Numbered from the stretch's first letter, positions 1 to 9,819 are shown. The stretch is 64,000 nt of DNA from Hassallia sp050875635 (GCF_050875635.1 NZ_JBPAOH010000022.1:10365-74364), one strand, 5' to 3'. Notes: generated by a model from the sequence alone, not told the origin. Made by a program: numbers and translations.

Positions 1-740
1 ACAAATGGATCTTCAGATTGTCCTACTTGAGAAAATATTCCTTGCCTAGTTAATATGAGAAAACCCAAAACTGCACCGCTACCCAACCAAGCTTGAAAAC
101 CGCTTAACCAAGAACCAACTAAGCCAAATAACAATGCGCCACTATAGTATAAAATGCAAGCAGCAACAATAATCGCATAAAAGCTGAAAATCTCAACCAG
201 CGGAATGTTTGCGGCTAAACCCGACCACAAATGCAAAGGAATTGCTAGGAATACTGCAAGATACAGCAGGATAGGCACACCTAACATTTTACCTAATAAG
301 ATGCTTTGGGGTGACTGAGGACTAAGGCGAATAAAATTCAGTGTCTGACGACGTTCTTCATTAGCTAAGTCACTGATAATTAGATAGGTTCCTGCAACTA
401 AAATGGTAAAGCAGCCAATAATGCTCAACCATGTAAATATGTTTCTAAACCACAATTCCCAATTAATGATAATATTGCCCAATTCATCCTGCAAACATAC
501 CCGCGTAGCAGCATTTATATAAGTGTTTTCTCCTGTACAATATTTGTTGGTGATAGTTTGAATTGCATTTGGAGTCTTTTCAGTTATTACCTGGGTTTGG
601 AAATATAGAAGTAGTAAAAATTGAACCAACAGAGAAATAACAATCGTTAGTAGAATGTTGCGTGGTTTAATACGACCTTTGATTTCTCGCAACAATTGCG
701 GATTCCAGTTTCCTAAACGGTCTACAAAATTTTGCATCAT
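1..740 (-). CDS. ABC-2 type transporter permease, partial (C-terminus outside window)
   Basis: This is the N-terminal ~246 codons of an inner-membrane permease; the frame is open to the left edge, so the C-terminus is missing. Start ATG-ATG at 740/737, with GGAGAG about seven bases upstream. It is a paralogue of the next gene upstream: both begin MM-N-(x)-D-(x)2-G-(D/N)-W-N-P-Q-L-L-R-E and both carry EERRxTLNFIRLSPQS after the second membrane region. At least four hydrophobic segments are visible. It lies 107 bp downstream of that paralogue and of the ATPase gene on the same strand, so the three probably form one exporter operon with a heterodimeric membrane part. The transported substrate cannot be read from the sequence. 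Confidence 0.8.
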   Translation of the reverse strand, partial: MMQNFVDRLGNWNPQLLREIKGRIKPRNILLTIVISLLVQFLLLLYFQTQVITEKTPNAIQTITNKYCTGENTYINAATRVCLQDELGNIIINWELWFRNIFTWLSIIGCFTILVAGTYLIISDLANEERRQTLNFIRLSPQSPQSILLGKMLGVPILLYLAVFLAIPLHLWSGLAANIPLVEIFSFYAIIVAACILYYSGALLFGLVGSWLSGFQAWLGSGAVLGFLILTRQGIFSQVGQSEDPF

Positions 741-804
741 AGCAAAACTCTCCATAATTAGTAGTTAGGGATATGGCTTACACGTCGTAAACGTTGACAG
801 AAAA

Positions 805-838
805 GTAGTCAGTGCTGAAGCGCTGAAGCGCTGACTAC
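805..838. repeat. Small palindromic repeat
   Basis: A 12-base arm GTAGTCAGTGCT at 805 faces AGCGCTGACTAC ending at 838, with one mismatch. It fills the gap between the two permease genes and could act as an mRNA hairpin. Confidence 0.6.
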
Positions 839-846
839 AATTAACG

Positions 847-2736
847 TCAGCCTAACAATGCTTTAGTAGCAGATTCCCCTGCTAACTTTACCCGCTTTGT
901 CAATTGAAAGTTTAACAATGCTAAAATGCTAAACTCAGTCAAGAGTGCCAGAAAAATTGTTGTTGTAGAAGCATATTCTACACCTGCCCAAGGAAAGCTG
1001 GAAAACAGCCAGAGGGTAGCATTTTTCGAGGGATAAATGGTGAGGAATTGGAGAATCATCGGTGGTAAAAACATTACCGCAGTTACAGTACCAATTGCCC
1101 ACAAAGAACGCTTAGAAGTTTTCATCATCAACATCAGTTGAGCTATGGTAGCGTAAATCATCATCAAGGTGATGAATAACGCTAAAGCAAAAACTACATG
1201 AATTCTGTGAACATTGTTTCCAAGTCCAAGTAAATTACGGCTCTGGTGAACATTTAAAATCGGTGCAACTGCAATCCAAACTATTAATGGGATAATAGCG
1301 ATCGCTAAATTAATTGCCATTGCTACCAGTGCAATACTCTTTTCACCAAAAATCAAATCTTTTAGCAAATTCTTCCAAATACCCTGATGTCGATACCTTG
1401 CCCAATCTTGTACAGCTTGACGGTGAGGTGAAAGAATTGCAATTAAACCAAGAAGCAGTACTGAGTTACAAAATGCTAACAAAATGAAATTCTCGCCAAT
1501 TTGAGAATTCACACCGTACAAGCAAGTAGAAGGTTGATTAACCAGATTAGGTAGGCAATAATTTTTTACATACTGCAAAGTGAATCCCCACATCATCACT
1601 TGCAAACCAGCTACCACCAAATAACTTTGAAGCTTGCTGATAACAGCGGTATTCGGGTTACGAAAGCAACGTTTTAATGCTTGCCAAATACCAAACGTAC
1701 ACAAGCCATAATTAAATACATGGAATCCAACAATACTAGTAATATTTGTTCCAATTGGTAAATAGAAAAACTGCAATTGTTTCAATGGCGAACCATTGTA
1801 TATATGGTACAAGTTGGGAAACAGATAATTTGTGATATCGAAAGGACTAAACAACCTAAACCAAGTCGTTGAATTGTTAAAGTTTCCTCCAGAAGACGAT
1901 GCCATCATCATCGTCATAATTAAGAATACTAGAATCGAGCCACTACCTAACCAAGGTTGAAAACTATTGAACCAACGACAAACTAAACCAAAAAGTAGCG
2001 CTGCACTATAAAAGAAAATACAGCTAGCAGCAAGAACTGCGTAAAAACTAAAAATGTAACTTAAAGCGATATTAGCAGAACGTCCAGCATACAAATGTAA
2101 AGGCACTGCTACTAAAGTTACAAGATAAACTAAAATTGGCACTCCTAACAGCTTACCAGTCAAAAGATTTACTTCTGACTGGGGACTGAGGCGAATAAAA
2201 TTTAGCGTACCGCGACGTTCTTCAGTAGCTAAATTATTTATTAGTAAATAAGTTCCTGCTACTAATAGTGTGAAGATAAAAATCACGCTCAATGAGAGAA
2301 ATATGTATTCCCAATGTTCTCGCCACCACGATTGCATATTTAATTGATCGGTTGGGCAAAAATTATCGGAAATGTATTTACTTAAAGCTTGAAGTTTTGC
2401 ATTTGTCGATTTGAGTTCTGTTTGCAAATCTAGAAGCGATGCTTTATCAAATCCTTTATTTCTCTTTAAACTAGATATTGCTGTATTAAGTGTGCTGCTT
2501 TGTCGATAAAGTGTCTCTTGTTGCTGAAGATAAGATTTACTTAGGCGACAGTATTGACCGACTATAGAGTAATTTTCGCCGGGAAAATCTTTTAATTGAA
2601 ATAAAAATAATACCAGTTGACCAAGTAGCGATATAATCAAGGCGATCGCTACAGGCAAAATTTTCAACCGACCTTTGAGTTCGCGCAACAATTGCGGATT
2701 CCAATCACCGATTTTATCTATTAAGTTGAGCATCAT
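847..2736 (-). CDS. ABC-2 type transporter permease
   Basis: A polytopic inner-membrane permease of 629 aa, presumed partner of the ATPase at 2960-3910. The first TM helix lies near residues 28-48. A ~120-residue soluble loop follows, then a second TM helix and the LATEERRGTLNFIRLSPQS stretch, which is shared with the paralogue at 1-740, then a core of some eight to ten TM helices. The start is placed at the double ATG (2736/2733) because the paralogue begins at the same point with the same MM-N motif. The frame stays open upstream to 2859, but that part encodes only translated repeat DNA (Pro/Cys rich) and is not believed. Substrate unknown. Confidence 0.85.
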   Translation of the reverse strand: MMLNLIDKIGDWNPQLLRELKGRLKILPVAIALIISLLGQLVLFLFQLKDFPGENYSIVGQYCRLSKSYLQQQETLYRQSSTLNTAISSLKRNKGFDKASLLDLQTELKSTNAKLQALSKYISDNFCPTDQLNMQSWWREHWEYIFLSLSVIFIFTLLVAGTYLLINNLATEERRGTLNFIRLSPQSEVNLLTGKLLGVPILVYLVTLVAVPLHLYAGRSANIALSYIFSFYAVLAASCIFFYSAALLFGLVCRWFNSFQPWLGSGSILVFLIMTMMMASSSGGNFNNSTTWFRLFSPFDITNYLFPNLYHIYNGSPLKQLQFFYLPIGTNITSIVGFHVFNYGLCTFGIWQALKRCFRNPNTAVISKLQSYLVVAGLQVMMWGFTLQYVKNYCLPNLVNQPSTCLYGVNSQIGENFILLAFCNSVLLLGLIAILSPHRQAVQDWARYRHQGIWKNLLKDLIFGEKSIALVAMAINLAIAIIPLIVWIAVAPILNVHQSRNLLGLGNNVHRIHVVFALALFITLMMIYATIAQLMLMMKTSKRSLWAIGTVTAVMFLPPMILQFLTIYPSKNATLWLFSSFPWAGVEYASTTTIFLALLTEFSILALLNFQLTKRVKLAGESATKALLG

Positions 2737-2749
2737 ACTCACAAATCTC

Positions 2750-2958
2750 CAGTGAAGAGGGGACAAGGGGACAGGGGGACAAGGAGGACAAGGGGAGGAC
2801 ACAGCGAGTGCGGGGGTTCCCAAGCCACTGCGTTGCGGAGGTTCCCTCCGTTGAAGCATGTGGCGTCCCCGTTAAGGAACGTGTCCGTGGACAAGGGGGA
2901 CAAATGCCCAATGCCCACCAACAACTAACAACCATCAACCAACAACTAACAACAATTC
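2750..2958. repeat. Repeat cluster between ABC ATPase and permease genes
   Basis: A G-rich run of near-heptameric GGGGACA units is followed by a copy (about 2800-2870) of a repeat with core GGTTCCCTCCGTTG, then by CCAATGCCCA and ACCAACAACTAACA simple repeats. The same core occurs near 18040, 46195 (inverted) and 55045. It extends the permease reading frame artificially upstream. Confidence 0.75.
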
Positions 2959-2959
2959 T

Positions 2960-3910
2960 TCAAGATGCTTGTTTATGACCGAGTTTGAGGAAAATTGTTT
3001 CTAGGTCTTCTTGAGTGCAATGAAATTCGCTTAGAGGAATGTTAGCTTGGATGAGCGATCGCAAGAGATTTGCACTATCTTCTTGATTCCCTGAAAAGTA
3101 GACGCGCACACCCTGTTTATCTGGCATAACTTCCCACTCTTCCACTAGACAATGATTTTTCAACTCGCTTAAAAGTGGTTCTAAATTTCCCAAAGTCGAT
3201 AACAAAATTTGCTGGCGAGAAAGACGCTGATAAAGTTGTTTTAGTGAAGCACTTTCTACCAAAAAGCCAAGTTCCATAATTCCCACTGAAGTACACAGTT
3301 CTGCTAAGTCGCTGAGGACGTGCGAGGAAATTAATATCGTCATCCCAGCTTCTTGCAATGCTTTAATGATTTCGCGAAAGTGCATTCTGGCAATGGGGTC
3401 AAGTCCGGAAACTGGCTCATCTAAAAGTAGTAAAATCGGTTCGTGGATAATTGTTCGTGCCAAACTGAGGCGTTGTTTCATCCCCCGCGATAAAGTAGAA
3501 ATCTGACTGTGGCGTTTATTGCCGAGTTGTATTAATTCTAAAACTTCATGTAAGCGTTGAGTGCGACGCGGTTCTCGCAAGCGATACAAACGCGCAAAAT
3601 AATCGAGATAATCCCAAACTGTGAGATCCTCATAAAGCGGGTAGTCATCGGGTAAGTAGCCGAGACGACGCTTGAGAGTCGGATTAGTTTTGTCACGTAG
3701 TAAGCGAGTGCCATTAATATAAATCTCACCTGTAGTCGGTTCCTCAGCAGTTGCCAACATCCGGATGAGAGTTGTTTTACCGGCACCATTCGGACCAATC
3801 AGTCCGTAAACCTCACCCGCTTGGATCTCCAAATCAACATCATTAACCGCAACGTGGCGATCGAATTGCTTAGTCAGTCCACAGGTGCGAATTGCCAGTT
3901 CTTTTACCAT
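2960..3910 (-). CDS. ABC transporter ATP-binding protein (ABC-2 type exporter)
   Basis: A 316-aa cytoplasmic ATPase that powers the exporter formed with the permeases downstream. Walker A GPNGAGKT at residues 39-46, signature LSRGMKQ at 140-146, Walker B ILLLLDEP at 159-166 and H-loop His in SSHVLSD at about 197. The C-terminal ~100 residues resemble the accessory region of drug or lipid exporter ATPases. It is first in a minus-strand cluster with two permeases; 223 bp of repeat DNA separates it from the first of them. The family fit is certain, the substrate unknown. Confidence 0.93.
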   Translation of the reverse strand: MVKELAIRTCGLTKQFDRHVAVNDVDLEIQAGEVYGLIGPNGAGKTTLIRMLATAEEPTTGEIYINGTRLLRDKTNPTLKRRLGYLPDDYPLYEDLTVWDYLDYFARLYRLREPRRTQRLHEVLELIQLGNKRHSQISTLSRGMKQRLSLARTIIHEPILLLLDEPVSGLDPIARMHFREIIKALQEAGMTILISSHVLSDLAELCTSVGIMELGFLVESASLKQLYQRLSRQQILLSTLGNLEPLLSELKNHCLVEEWEVMPDKQGVRVYFSGNQEDSANLLRSLIQANIPLSEFHCTQEDLETIFLKLGHKQAS

Positions 3911-4029
3911 AGCTGCAAAGGGTGCGGTTTAACAGTTAACCTAACTTCTCTCTACAGCTTTTGTCAGGCTTGTTTCAGAAATTGAAACAAAGTAGGCATT
4001 CGAGTGCGCGAAACGCTGATGTAAAATAT

Positions 4030-4121
4030 AGGACTTACGCAAGGTCATGGAAAAACGTACCGCCAAGGGCGCTGGTTGTACGCCAAGATTCATAGGTTAG
4101 AGAGAGTTTTTGCGTAAGTCA
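4030..4121. repeat. MITE-like element, family GGACTTACGCA
   Basis: Terminal inverted repeats GGACTTACGCA (4031) and TGCGTAAGTC (4111-4120) bracket about 70 bp with no gene. The left end continues AAGGTCATGGAAAAACG, and the copy at 62729-62992 has nearly the same continuation, so the two are related elements. It lies in the aspS upstream region. Confidence 0.75.
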
Positions 4122-4264
4122 AGAGATAATTCCATTTTTTCTTTAACCGGAACTACTACAATTACTATTGATGCTAGATAATGGGAAAGCTTTGACATAA
4201 ACTAGTGCAGCGTGGCAAAAATAACTATGCAGTTGATAAAAGCCTACTATCACAAGCTTTCTTT

Positions 4265-4306
4265 CCTTCTGCCTTCTGCCTTCTGCCTTCTGCCTTCTGC
4301 CTTCTT
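4265..4306. repeat. Heptanucleotide STRR (CCTTCTG)n
   Basis: Five exact tandem copies of CCTTCTG (4265-4299) and one degenerate copy, 40 bp before the aspS start. Together with the element at 4030 it makes up most of the recognisable content of the 436-bp spacer upstream of aspS. Confidence 0.9.
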
Positions 4307-4346
4307 ACACTAGCCCATCTAGCTCCAGAAATAAGTATTAAGACCT

Positions 4347-6134
4347 ATGCGAACTCACTATTGCGGCGCACTCCGTTCCTCACATATTGGAGAAACTGTC
4401 ACCTTGTACGGATGGGTAGACCGTCGCCGCGATCATGGGGGTGTGATATTTTTAGATTTACGCGATCGCTCTGGCGTTGTCCAAATTGTCAGCGATCCCC
4501 AACGTACCCCAGATTCTTACGAACCAGCAAACGCTTTGCGTAATGAATATGTCGTGGAAATCACCGGGAGAGTGACGCAGCGTCCTTCTGAATCGCTAAA
4601 TACCCGCATCCCCACAGGCGAAGTGGAAATCTACGCCGATAAAATCGAATTGCTAAACGCTGTTCGCAAACAGTTACCTTTTCAAGTTTCCACCGCAGAC
4701 AGCGAAACGGTGCGGGAAGACTTGCGGCTGAAATATCGTTATCTAGATTTGCGACGCGATCGCATGGCGCATAACTTACAATTGCGCCATGAAGTTGTCA
4801 AAACCATGCGTCGCTATCTCGAAGATGTAGAAAACTTCATCGAAGTTGAAACTCCCATCTTAACTCGTTCCACCCCCGAAGGCGCACGCGATTACATCTT
4901 ACCCAGTCGCGTCAGTCCTGGTGAGTGGTTTGCACTTCCACAATCACCGCAGCTATTCAAACAGATATTGATGGTAGCAGGATGCGATCGCTATTATCAA
5001 ATTGCTCGTTGTTTCCGCGACGAAGACTTACGCGCTGACAGACAACCAGAATTCACGCAATTGGACATGGAAATGAGTTTCATGTCCCAAGAAGAAATTA
5101 TCGAACTTAACGAAAAGTTAGTTTCGCATATCTTCAAAATTGTTAAAGGTATCGAATTACAACTTCCCTTTCCACGTCTCACCTACGCCGAAGCGATGGA
5201 ACGTTACGGCTGTGATAAACCTGATACCCGCTACGGTCTGGAACTAGTCAATGTCTCGGATGTATTGAAAGACTCTGGTTTCAAAGTCTTTCGCGAAGCC
5301 GTTGCCAATGGCGGTATTGTGAAAATCCTACCCATCCCCAACGGTAATGATACAATCTCCAATGTCCGTATCAAACCGGGCGGCGACTTATTTAAAGAAG
5401 CTGCTGAAGCAGGTGCGAAAGGTTTAGCATACATCCGCGTCAGAGAAGATGGTGAAATCGACACCATCGGCGCAATTAAAGACAACTTAACACCAGAACA
5501 AAAGCAAGAAATTTTACGCCGCACCGATGCCAAACCCGGACATTTGCTATTATTTGCAGCAGGTGATGCGGCAACTGTCAATAAGACTTTAGATAGATTG
5601 CGTCAAGTCATCGCCAGAGAATATAAATTAATCGATCCGGAAAAAATCAACTTGCTTTGGGTGGTAGATTTCCCGATGTTTGAGTGGAATGCTGACGAAA
5701 AACGCTTAGAAGCACTTCACCATCCATTTACAGCACCGCATCCTGATGATTTGTCCGACTTGAAAACCGCCCGCGCCCAAGCGTATGATTTAGTATTTAA
5801 CGGCTTTGAAGTTGGCGGTGGTAGTCTGCGGATTTATCAGCGAGAAATTCAAGAAGAAGTATTTGAAGCGATCGGTTTATCTCCGGAAGAAGCACAAAGT
5901 AAATTTGGCTTTCTTTTAGAGGCGTTTGAATATGGTACACCGCCGCATGGTGGTATCGCCTACGGTTTAGATCGCTTGGTGATGTTGTTAGCTGGGGAAG
6001 AATCAATTCGCGATGTAATTGCTTTTCCGAAAACGCAACAAGCGCGTTGTTTGTTAACAGATGCACCTTCTGGGGTGGATGCAAAGCAGCTCAAAGAATT
6101 GCACGTTGCATCAACTTATAAACCGAAGTCTTAG
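4347..6134 (+). CDS. aspS: Aspartyl-tRNA synthetase
   Basis: Charges tRNA-Asp with aspartate in the cytoplasm; a 595-aa class II synthetase of the usual bacterial length. It has an N-terminal OB-fold anticodon-binding domain (YGWVDRRRDHGGVIFLDLRD), the class II catalytic core (motif 2 FRDEDLRADRQPEFTQLDMEMSF, split by a GAD insertion domain in the middle), and motif 3 GIAYGLDRLVMLLAGEESIR near the C-terminus. Many cyanobacteria use such enzymes with a separate Gln amidotransferase, so discriminating versus non-discriminating character cannot be read here. The start ATG precedes the conserved MRTHYCG N-terminus. A strong palindrome lies 26 bp after the stop. Confidence 0.97.
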   Translation: MRTHYCGALRSSHIGETVTLYGWVDRRRDHGGVIFLDLRDRSGVVQIVSDPQRTPDSYEPANALRNEYVVEITGRVTQRPSESLNTRIPTGEVEIYADKIELLNAVRKQLPFQVSTADSETVREDLRLKYRYLDLRRDRMAHNLQLRHEVVKTMRRYLEDVENFIEVETPILTRSTPEGARDYILPSRVSPGEWFALPQSPQLFKQILMVAGCDRYYQIARCFRDEDLRADRQPEFTQLDMEMSFMSQEEIIELNEKLVSHIFKIVKGIELQLPFPRLTYAEAMERYGCDKPDTRYGLELVNVSDVLKDSGFKVFREAVANGGIVKILPIPNGNDTISNVRIKPGGDLFKEAAEAGAKGLAYIRVREDGEIDTIGAIKDNLTPEQKQEILRRTDAKPGHLLLFAAGDAATVNKTLDRLRQVIAREYKLIDPEKINLLWVVDFPMFEWNADEKRLEALHHPFTAPHPDDLSDLKTARAQAYDLVFNGFEVGGGSLRIYQREIQEEVFEAIGLSPEEAQSKFGFLLEAFEYGTPPHGGIAYGLDRLVMLLAGEESIRDVIAFPKTQQARCLLTDAPSGVDAKQLKELHVASTYKPKS

Positions 6135-6160
6135 ACTTCATCCCCGCTTCTTGAAAAGTT

Positions 6161-6193
6161 AGATCCCCGACTTATTTAATAAGTCGGGGATCT
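6161..6193. terminator. Palindrome after aspS, possible terminator
   Basis: Two perfect 14-base arms (AGATCCCCGACTTA and its complement) flank a 5-base loop. There is no U-tract, so it may be a repeat-derived hairpin working as mRNA end or stabiliser. The sequence is related to the hairpin at 15393-15425. Confidence 0.5.
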
Positions 6194-6243
6194 AAACACC
6201 GCAAATTTTTACAAATCATATAGGATTGGTATAAAAACCCGTC

Positions 6244-6273
6244 GTAGAGACGTTCGGTGTGGAACGTCTCTAC
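6244..6273. repeat. GTAGAGACGTTC hairpin repeat
   Basis: Arms GTAGAGACGTTC and GAACGTCTCTAC with a 6-base loop. The same arms recur at 26946-26974 and 49563-49592, and a variant at 23193-23221. Confidence 0.8.
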
Positions 6274-6326
6274 AATCAATATGTGTAATTTGTAGGACAT
6301 GATATAATTCAGCCACACGACTCTAA

Positions 6327-7961
6327 CTATTTGCTTAATTTCCAAAGACCAAGATTTTCTGGATAAATGTTTTTTTCAATCTTGTATTTCTGCTGGTTTT
6401 CAAGCTTATCTAAGAATACTTGCGGAATAGTATTGTAGTCAGGATTGTATAAAAAAACGTCACTGAAACTATTACTAAAATTATCAGAAATTTGCGCCAC
6501 ATTCGACTCATTCACCAACCGAAGCCGCACTTTTGGAGCCAGCACATGGCTGAGAAACATTCCATGACCTATAGACGAGTTTCCCTCACAGGAAACAATT
6601 AAAAGTGGGTTGGCAGTTTGGTTGATAATTCTAACCATCTGAGGAGTATAAATGTTAAGAAACTTGAGCCACCAAGTTTCTGCTTGAGAACTAATTGCAC
6701 AAGACATGACTCCGGCTGAAATCAGCAGAACCATCACAAGTTGCCAAAGCTTTCGTTTCCAGTTGTTAACAGTGGAGATAATTTGAGTTGCCAGCAGATA
6801 TGCAACAGCAAGCTGAATACCCAAATAGGTAGGAATGAGATACCGAGAAGCTTGCGATCGCACTCCTCCAAAAATTAAATCAGGCATTGCTAGAGGTAGC
6901 GCTGTAACCCCAATCAATGTCAATATAAATAACCAAATTCGCTGTTGTGTATTACGACAAAGAAAATAAATCGAATAGCCTACTAAAATTAAGATAACAG
7001 GAATCAAAAATTTAACTATCAATTTCAATACTGAGTCATTATAAACACTCCTCAAATCGTAGTTAAAATCAATAAAAAAATAGCTCAAGTTAACAAACCA
7101 AGACTTAATCAAACTTAACCTGGGTATTTTATTAGATGTCCAGCTTGTTGTTTCATTAACTTTCCCTAAATGAGTAATAAAAATCACTAGCCAAGGTGTG
7201 AAAGCTAAAAATCCCAATAAAGACGCCAGCAAATAAGCAATAACCCTCTGACTGAATCGAAAGCGTTCAATTACGAATACATAAACACCATGAGCGATCG
7301 TCACTAACACAGAAAACAAAAATGTATACAGCCCTAATGTCACAGATATTGCATACATTAACCAACTAAACTTTGTTTGCAGTCGCATTGCCCGTAGCAG
7401 TGTTGCACTAGATAGCAAAATTGTCACAGTCCACAAACTATACTCCCGCGCTTCCTGTGCGTACAAAACATGAAATGGTGACACAGCTATCAGTGCAACT
7501 GCAACCCATCCCACGAGCGACGAGTTAAATAATTCCCAGCATAGCCAATAAATACAAGGGAATACTAGCAAACTAATGATGGCAGACAAACTTCTTATTA
7601 CCGCAACAGAACTACCAAACCATTGCGCCCAAAATCGCGCCAGCACATAATATAGCGGCGGATGTTGAGCGTTTTCTACTACAAAAGAGTTAATAGTATC
7701 TGTTAAAGTTTTTTCCGGAGTAAGACGTTGATATTTCTGTAAATCTTTAACCCCAATTTCTTGACCAGTGCAGACTTGCCCAACTGTTTCTGACATTGTG
7801 TAGCCAGAAATCCGTAATGAGGTAAGAGTCTCGTCAAACCAGTAGACTTTTCGCTCAATATTGACGAAGCGAAAAAATATACCTAATGCTAATAAAACAA
7901 TCACTAAAAATCGTAATACTTTGGGAGGAAATGCCCAAACAGACGGCAATTCGCTGTTCAT
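6327..7961 (-). CDS. GT39-like membrane glycosyltransferase (copy 1)
   Basis: A 544-aa integral membrane protein of the GT-C/ArnT-PMT type, expected to move a sugar from a polyprenyl-phosphate donor to an acceptor outside the inner membrane. TM1 (about residues 16-30) is followed by a periplasmic loop with YWFDETLTSLR, holding the acidic pair typical of GT-C enzymes. A HPPLYY motif and about ten further hydrophobic segments follow, then a C-terminal soluble part of ~90 residues. It is a tandem paralogue of the gene at 8191-9819 and starts with the same MNS-LP-VWAFPPK N-terminus. The divergent gene at 10086 could supply the lipid-linked sugar. Acceptor unknown. Confidence 0.8.
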   Translation of the reverse strand: MNSELPSVWAFPPKVLRFLVIVLLALGIFFRFVNIERKVYWFDETLTSLRISGYTMSETVGQVCTGQEIGVKDLQKYQRLTPEKTLTDTINSFVVENAQHPPLYYVLARFWAQWFGSSVAVIRSLSAIISLLVFPCIYWLCWELFNSSLVGWVAVALIAVSPFHVLYAQEAREYSLWTVTILLSSATLLRAMRLQTKFSWLMYAISVTLGLYTFLFSVLVTIAHGVYVFVIERFRFSQRVIAYLLASLLGFLAFTPWLVIFITHLGKVNETTSWTSNKIPRLSLIKSWFVNLSYFFIDFNYDLRSVYNDSVLKLIVKFLIPVILILVGYSIYFLCRNTQQRIWLFILTLIGVTALPLAMPDLIFGGVRSQASRYLIPTYLGIQLAVAYLLATQIISTVNNWKRKLWQLVMVLLISAGVMSCAISSQAETWWLKFLNIYTPQMVRIINQTANPLLIVSCEGNSSIGHGMFLSHVLAPKVRLRLVNESNVAQISDNFSNSFSDVFLYNPDYNTIPQVFLDKLENQQKYKIEKNIYPENLGLWKLSK

Positions 7962-8063
7962 ATACTAAACGTCTCTACAATATATGTAATTGCCGCACCT
8001 GATATAATTAAATCACATTAACGAGGATAACTCGGCATGACATCAAGCTAATTAATAATTATT

Positions 8064-8173
8064 AATTCATAATTCATAATTAAAGAGGGTTTGTTCATGT
8101 GTGCCGACTAAAAGCATTTTTGTTTCAAGTGGGATCTAAATCTCCTCAAGTACATAATTATGAATTATGAATT
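8064..8173. repeat. Short inverted-repeat element between the two GT39 genes
   Basis: Exact 19-bp terminal inverted repeats (AATTCATAATTCATAATTA at 8064-8082, its complement at 8155-8173) enclose about 72 bp without a gene. This looks like a MITE. Related arms occur at about 43066-43117. Confidence 0.7.
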
Positions 8174-8190
8174 TTTTTCAAAAATTACAA

Positions 8191-9819
8191 CTATTTACTT
8201 AGTTTCCAAAGCTGGATATTTTTGGGGTAAACATCCTCCTCTATCTTGTATTTTTGCTCTTTCTCAAGCTTATATCGCAATATCGGCAGGGGAGGATTGT
8301 AAAAAGGATTGTAGAAAAACACATCACTGAAAGTATTAGGAATTTTGGGGACATTTGACTCGTTCACCAACAGAAGCCGCACTTTTGGATCGAGCCGATG
8401 CGAGAGAGCCATTTCATCACCCAGAGGCCACGTTGCTTGACACGAAGTAATCACCAGTGGCTGGGGAGTTTGGTTGACGATCGCAACCACTTGGGGAGTA
8501 TAAAGGTTAAGATCCTTATACCACCAAGTCTCTGTTTGAGAAATCATCGCACAGGATATGACTCCGGCTGAAATCAGCGCAACCATAACAAGCTGCCAAA
8601 TCTTTTGTCTTCCAATGGTAACGGAAGAAGAGAAAATTTGAGTTGCTAAAAGGTAAGAAACAGCTAGCTGAATACCTAAATAACAAGGAATTAAATACCG
8701 AGGGACTTGCGATCGTATCCCCCCAGAAATAAAATCTGGTATAGCTAAGGGTAGCGCTGTCATTCCAATCAATGTTAAGACAAACAACCAAACTTGCTTT
8801 GGAGACTTACGACAGAGAAAATAAATTGAATATCCGACAAAAATTAAGATAAAAGGACTTGAATATGCTACTAATAATTTCAACCAAGAGCCTTCAGCAC
8901 CACGTATGGTATCGTAGTTAAAATCAACGAAAAAATAGCTAAGGTTAACAATCCAGTTTTTAATCAGAGCTAACCGACTTATTTTAACTTCACCTGTCCA
9001 GCCTGTTGTTTTATTAAGTTGAGCTGATTGACTAAGAATAACTACTAACCAGGGCGTGAAAGCTAGAAATCCCACTAAAGGCGCAACTAGATAAGCAATA
9101 ACCCTCTTAGTTAATCGAAAGCGTTCAATTGCAAACACATAGACACCATGAGCAATTGTCACCAAGCCAGAAAAGAGAAATGTATACAGCCCCAATGCCA
9201 CAGTTACTGCATACATTCCCCAACTGAGCTTTGTTTGTAGTCGCATTGCCCGTAGCAGTGTTGCGCTTGATAGCAAAGTTGTTAGACCCCACAAACTATA
9301 CTCCCGCGCTTCCTGTGCGTACAGCACATGAAATGGCGACACAGCAAGCAGTGCAACTGCAACCGATGCCACGACCGACGAGTTAAATAATTCCAGACAT
9401 AGCCAATAGATGCAGGGTAATGCCAGCACGCTAAACAGTGCCGTCAAACTTCTGGTTACTGCAACTGAACTGCCAAACCATTGCACCCAAAATCGCGTCA
9501 TCACATAATATAGCGGTGGATGTTGAGGGTCTTCTAGAGCTAGAGATTTAAGAGTATCTGTTAAGGTTCTTTCAGGAGTAAGATGCTGATATTTCTGTAA
9601 ATCTTCAACACCAATTTGTTGACCATTGCAAAGTTGGGCGATCGCTTCTTTTTCTGTGTAACCAGAAATCCGTAATGAGGTAAAAGTTTCGTCAAACCAG
9701 TAAACTTTTCGGTCAATATTGGCAAAGCGAAAAAATACACCCAATACTAATAAAACAATCACTAAAAATCGTAACCCTTTCGGAGGAAATGCCCAAACAG
9801 GTGGCAAGTTGCTGTTCAT
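8191..9819 (-). CDS. GT39-like membrane glycosyltransferase (copy 2)
   Basis: A 542-aa membrane protein, colinear over its whole length with the copy at 6327-7961: same MNS-LPPVWAFPPK start, YWFDETFTSLRISGYT loop, HPPLYYV motif and SPFHVLYAQEAREYSLW segment. The C-terminal parts are the most diverged. This copy lies upstream of the other on the same strand, with 229 bp of repeat DNA between. It is inferred to transfer sugar from polyprenyl-phosphate to an extracytoplasmic acceptor. The pair looks like a gene duplication with separate evolution of acceptor recognition, which is inference. Confidence 0.8.
   Translation of the reverse strand: MNSNLPPVWAFPPKGLRFLVIVLLVLGVFFRFANIDRKVYWFDETFTSLRISGYTEKEAIAQLCNGQQIGVEDLQKYQHLTPERTLTDTLKSLALEDPQHPPLYYVMTRFWVQWFGSSVAVTRSLTALFSVLALPCIYWLCLELFNSSVVASVAVALLAVSPFHVLYAQEAREYSLWGLTTLLSSATLLRAMRLQTKLSWGMYAVTVALGLYTFLFSGLVTIAHGVYVFAIERFRLTKRVIAYLVAPLVGFLAFTPWLVVILSQSAQLNKTTGWTGEVKISRLALIKNWIVNLSYFFVDFNYDTIRGAEGSWLKLLVAYSSPFILIFVGYSIYFLCRKSPKQVWLFVLTLIGMTALPLAIPDFISGGIRSQVPRYLIPCYLGIQLAVSYLLATQIFSSSVTIGRQKIWQLVMVALISAGVISCAMISQTETWWYKDLNLYTPQVVAIVNQTPQPLVITSCQATWPLGDEMALSHRLDPKVRLLLVNESNVPKIPNTFSDVFFYNPFYNPPLPILRYKLEKEQKYKIEEDVYPKNIQLWKLSK

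Noticed and set aside
2737..2859. Upstream in-frame extension of the ABC permease (41 extra codons)
   Set aside because: It translates repeat DNA, and the paralogous permease at 1-740 starts at the later MM motif.
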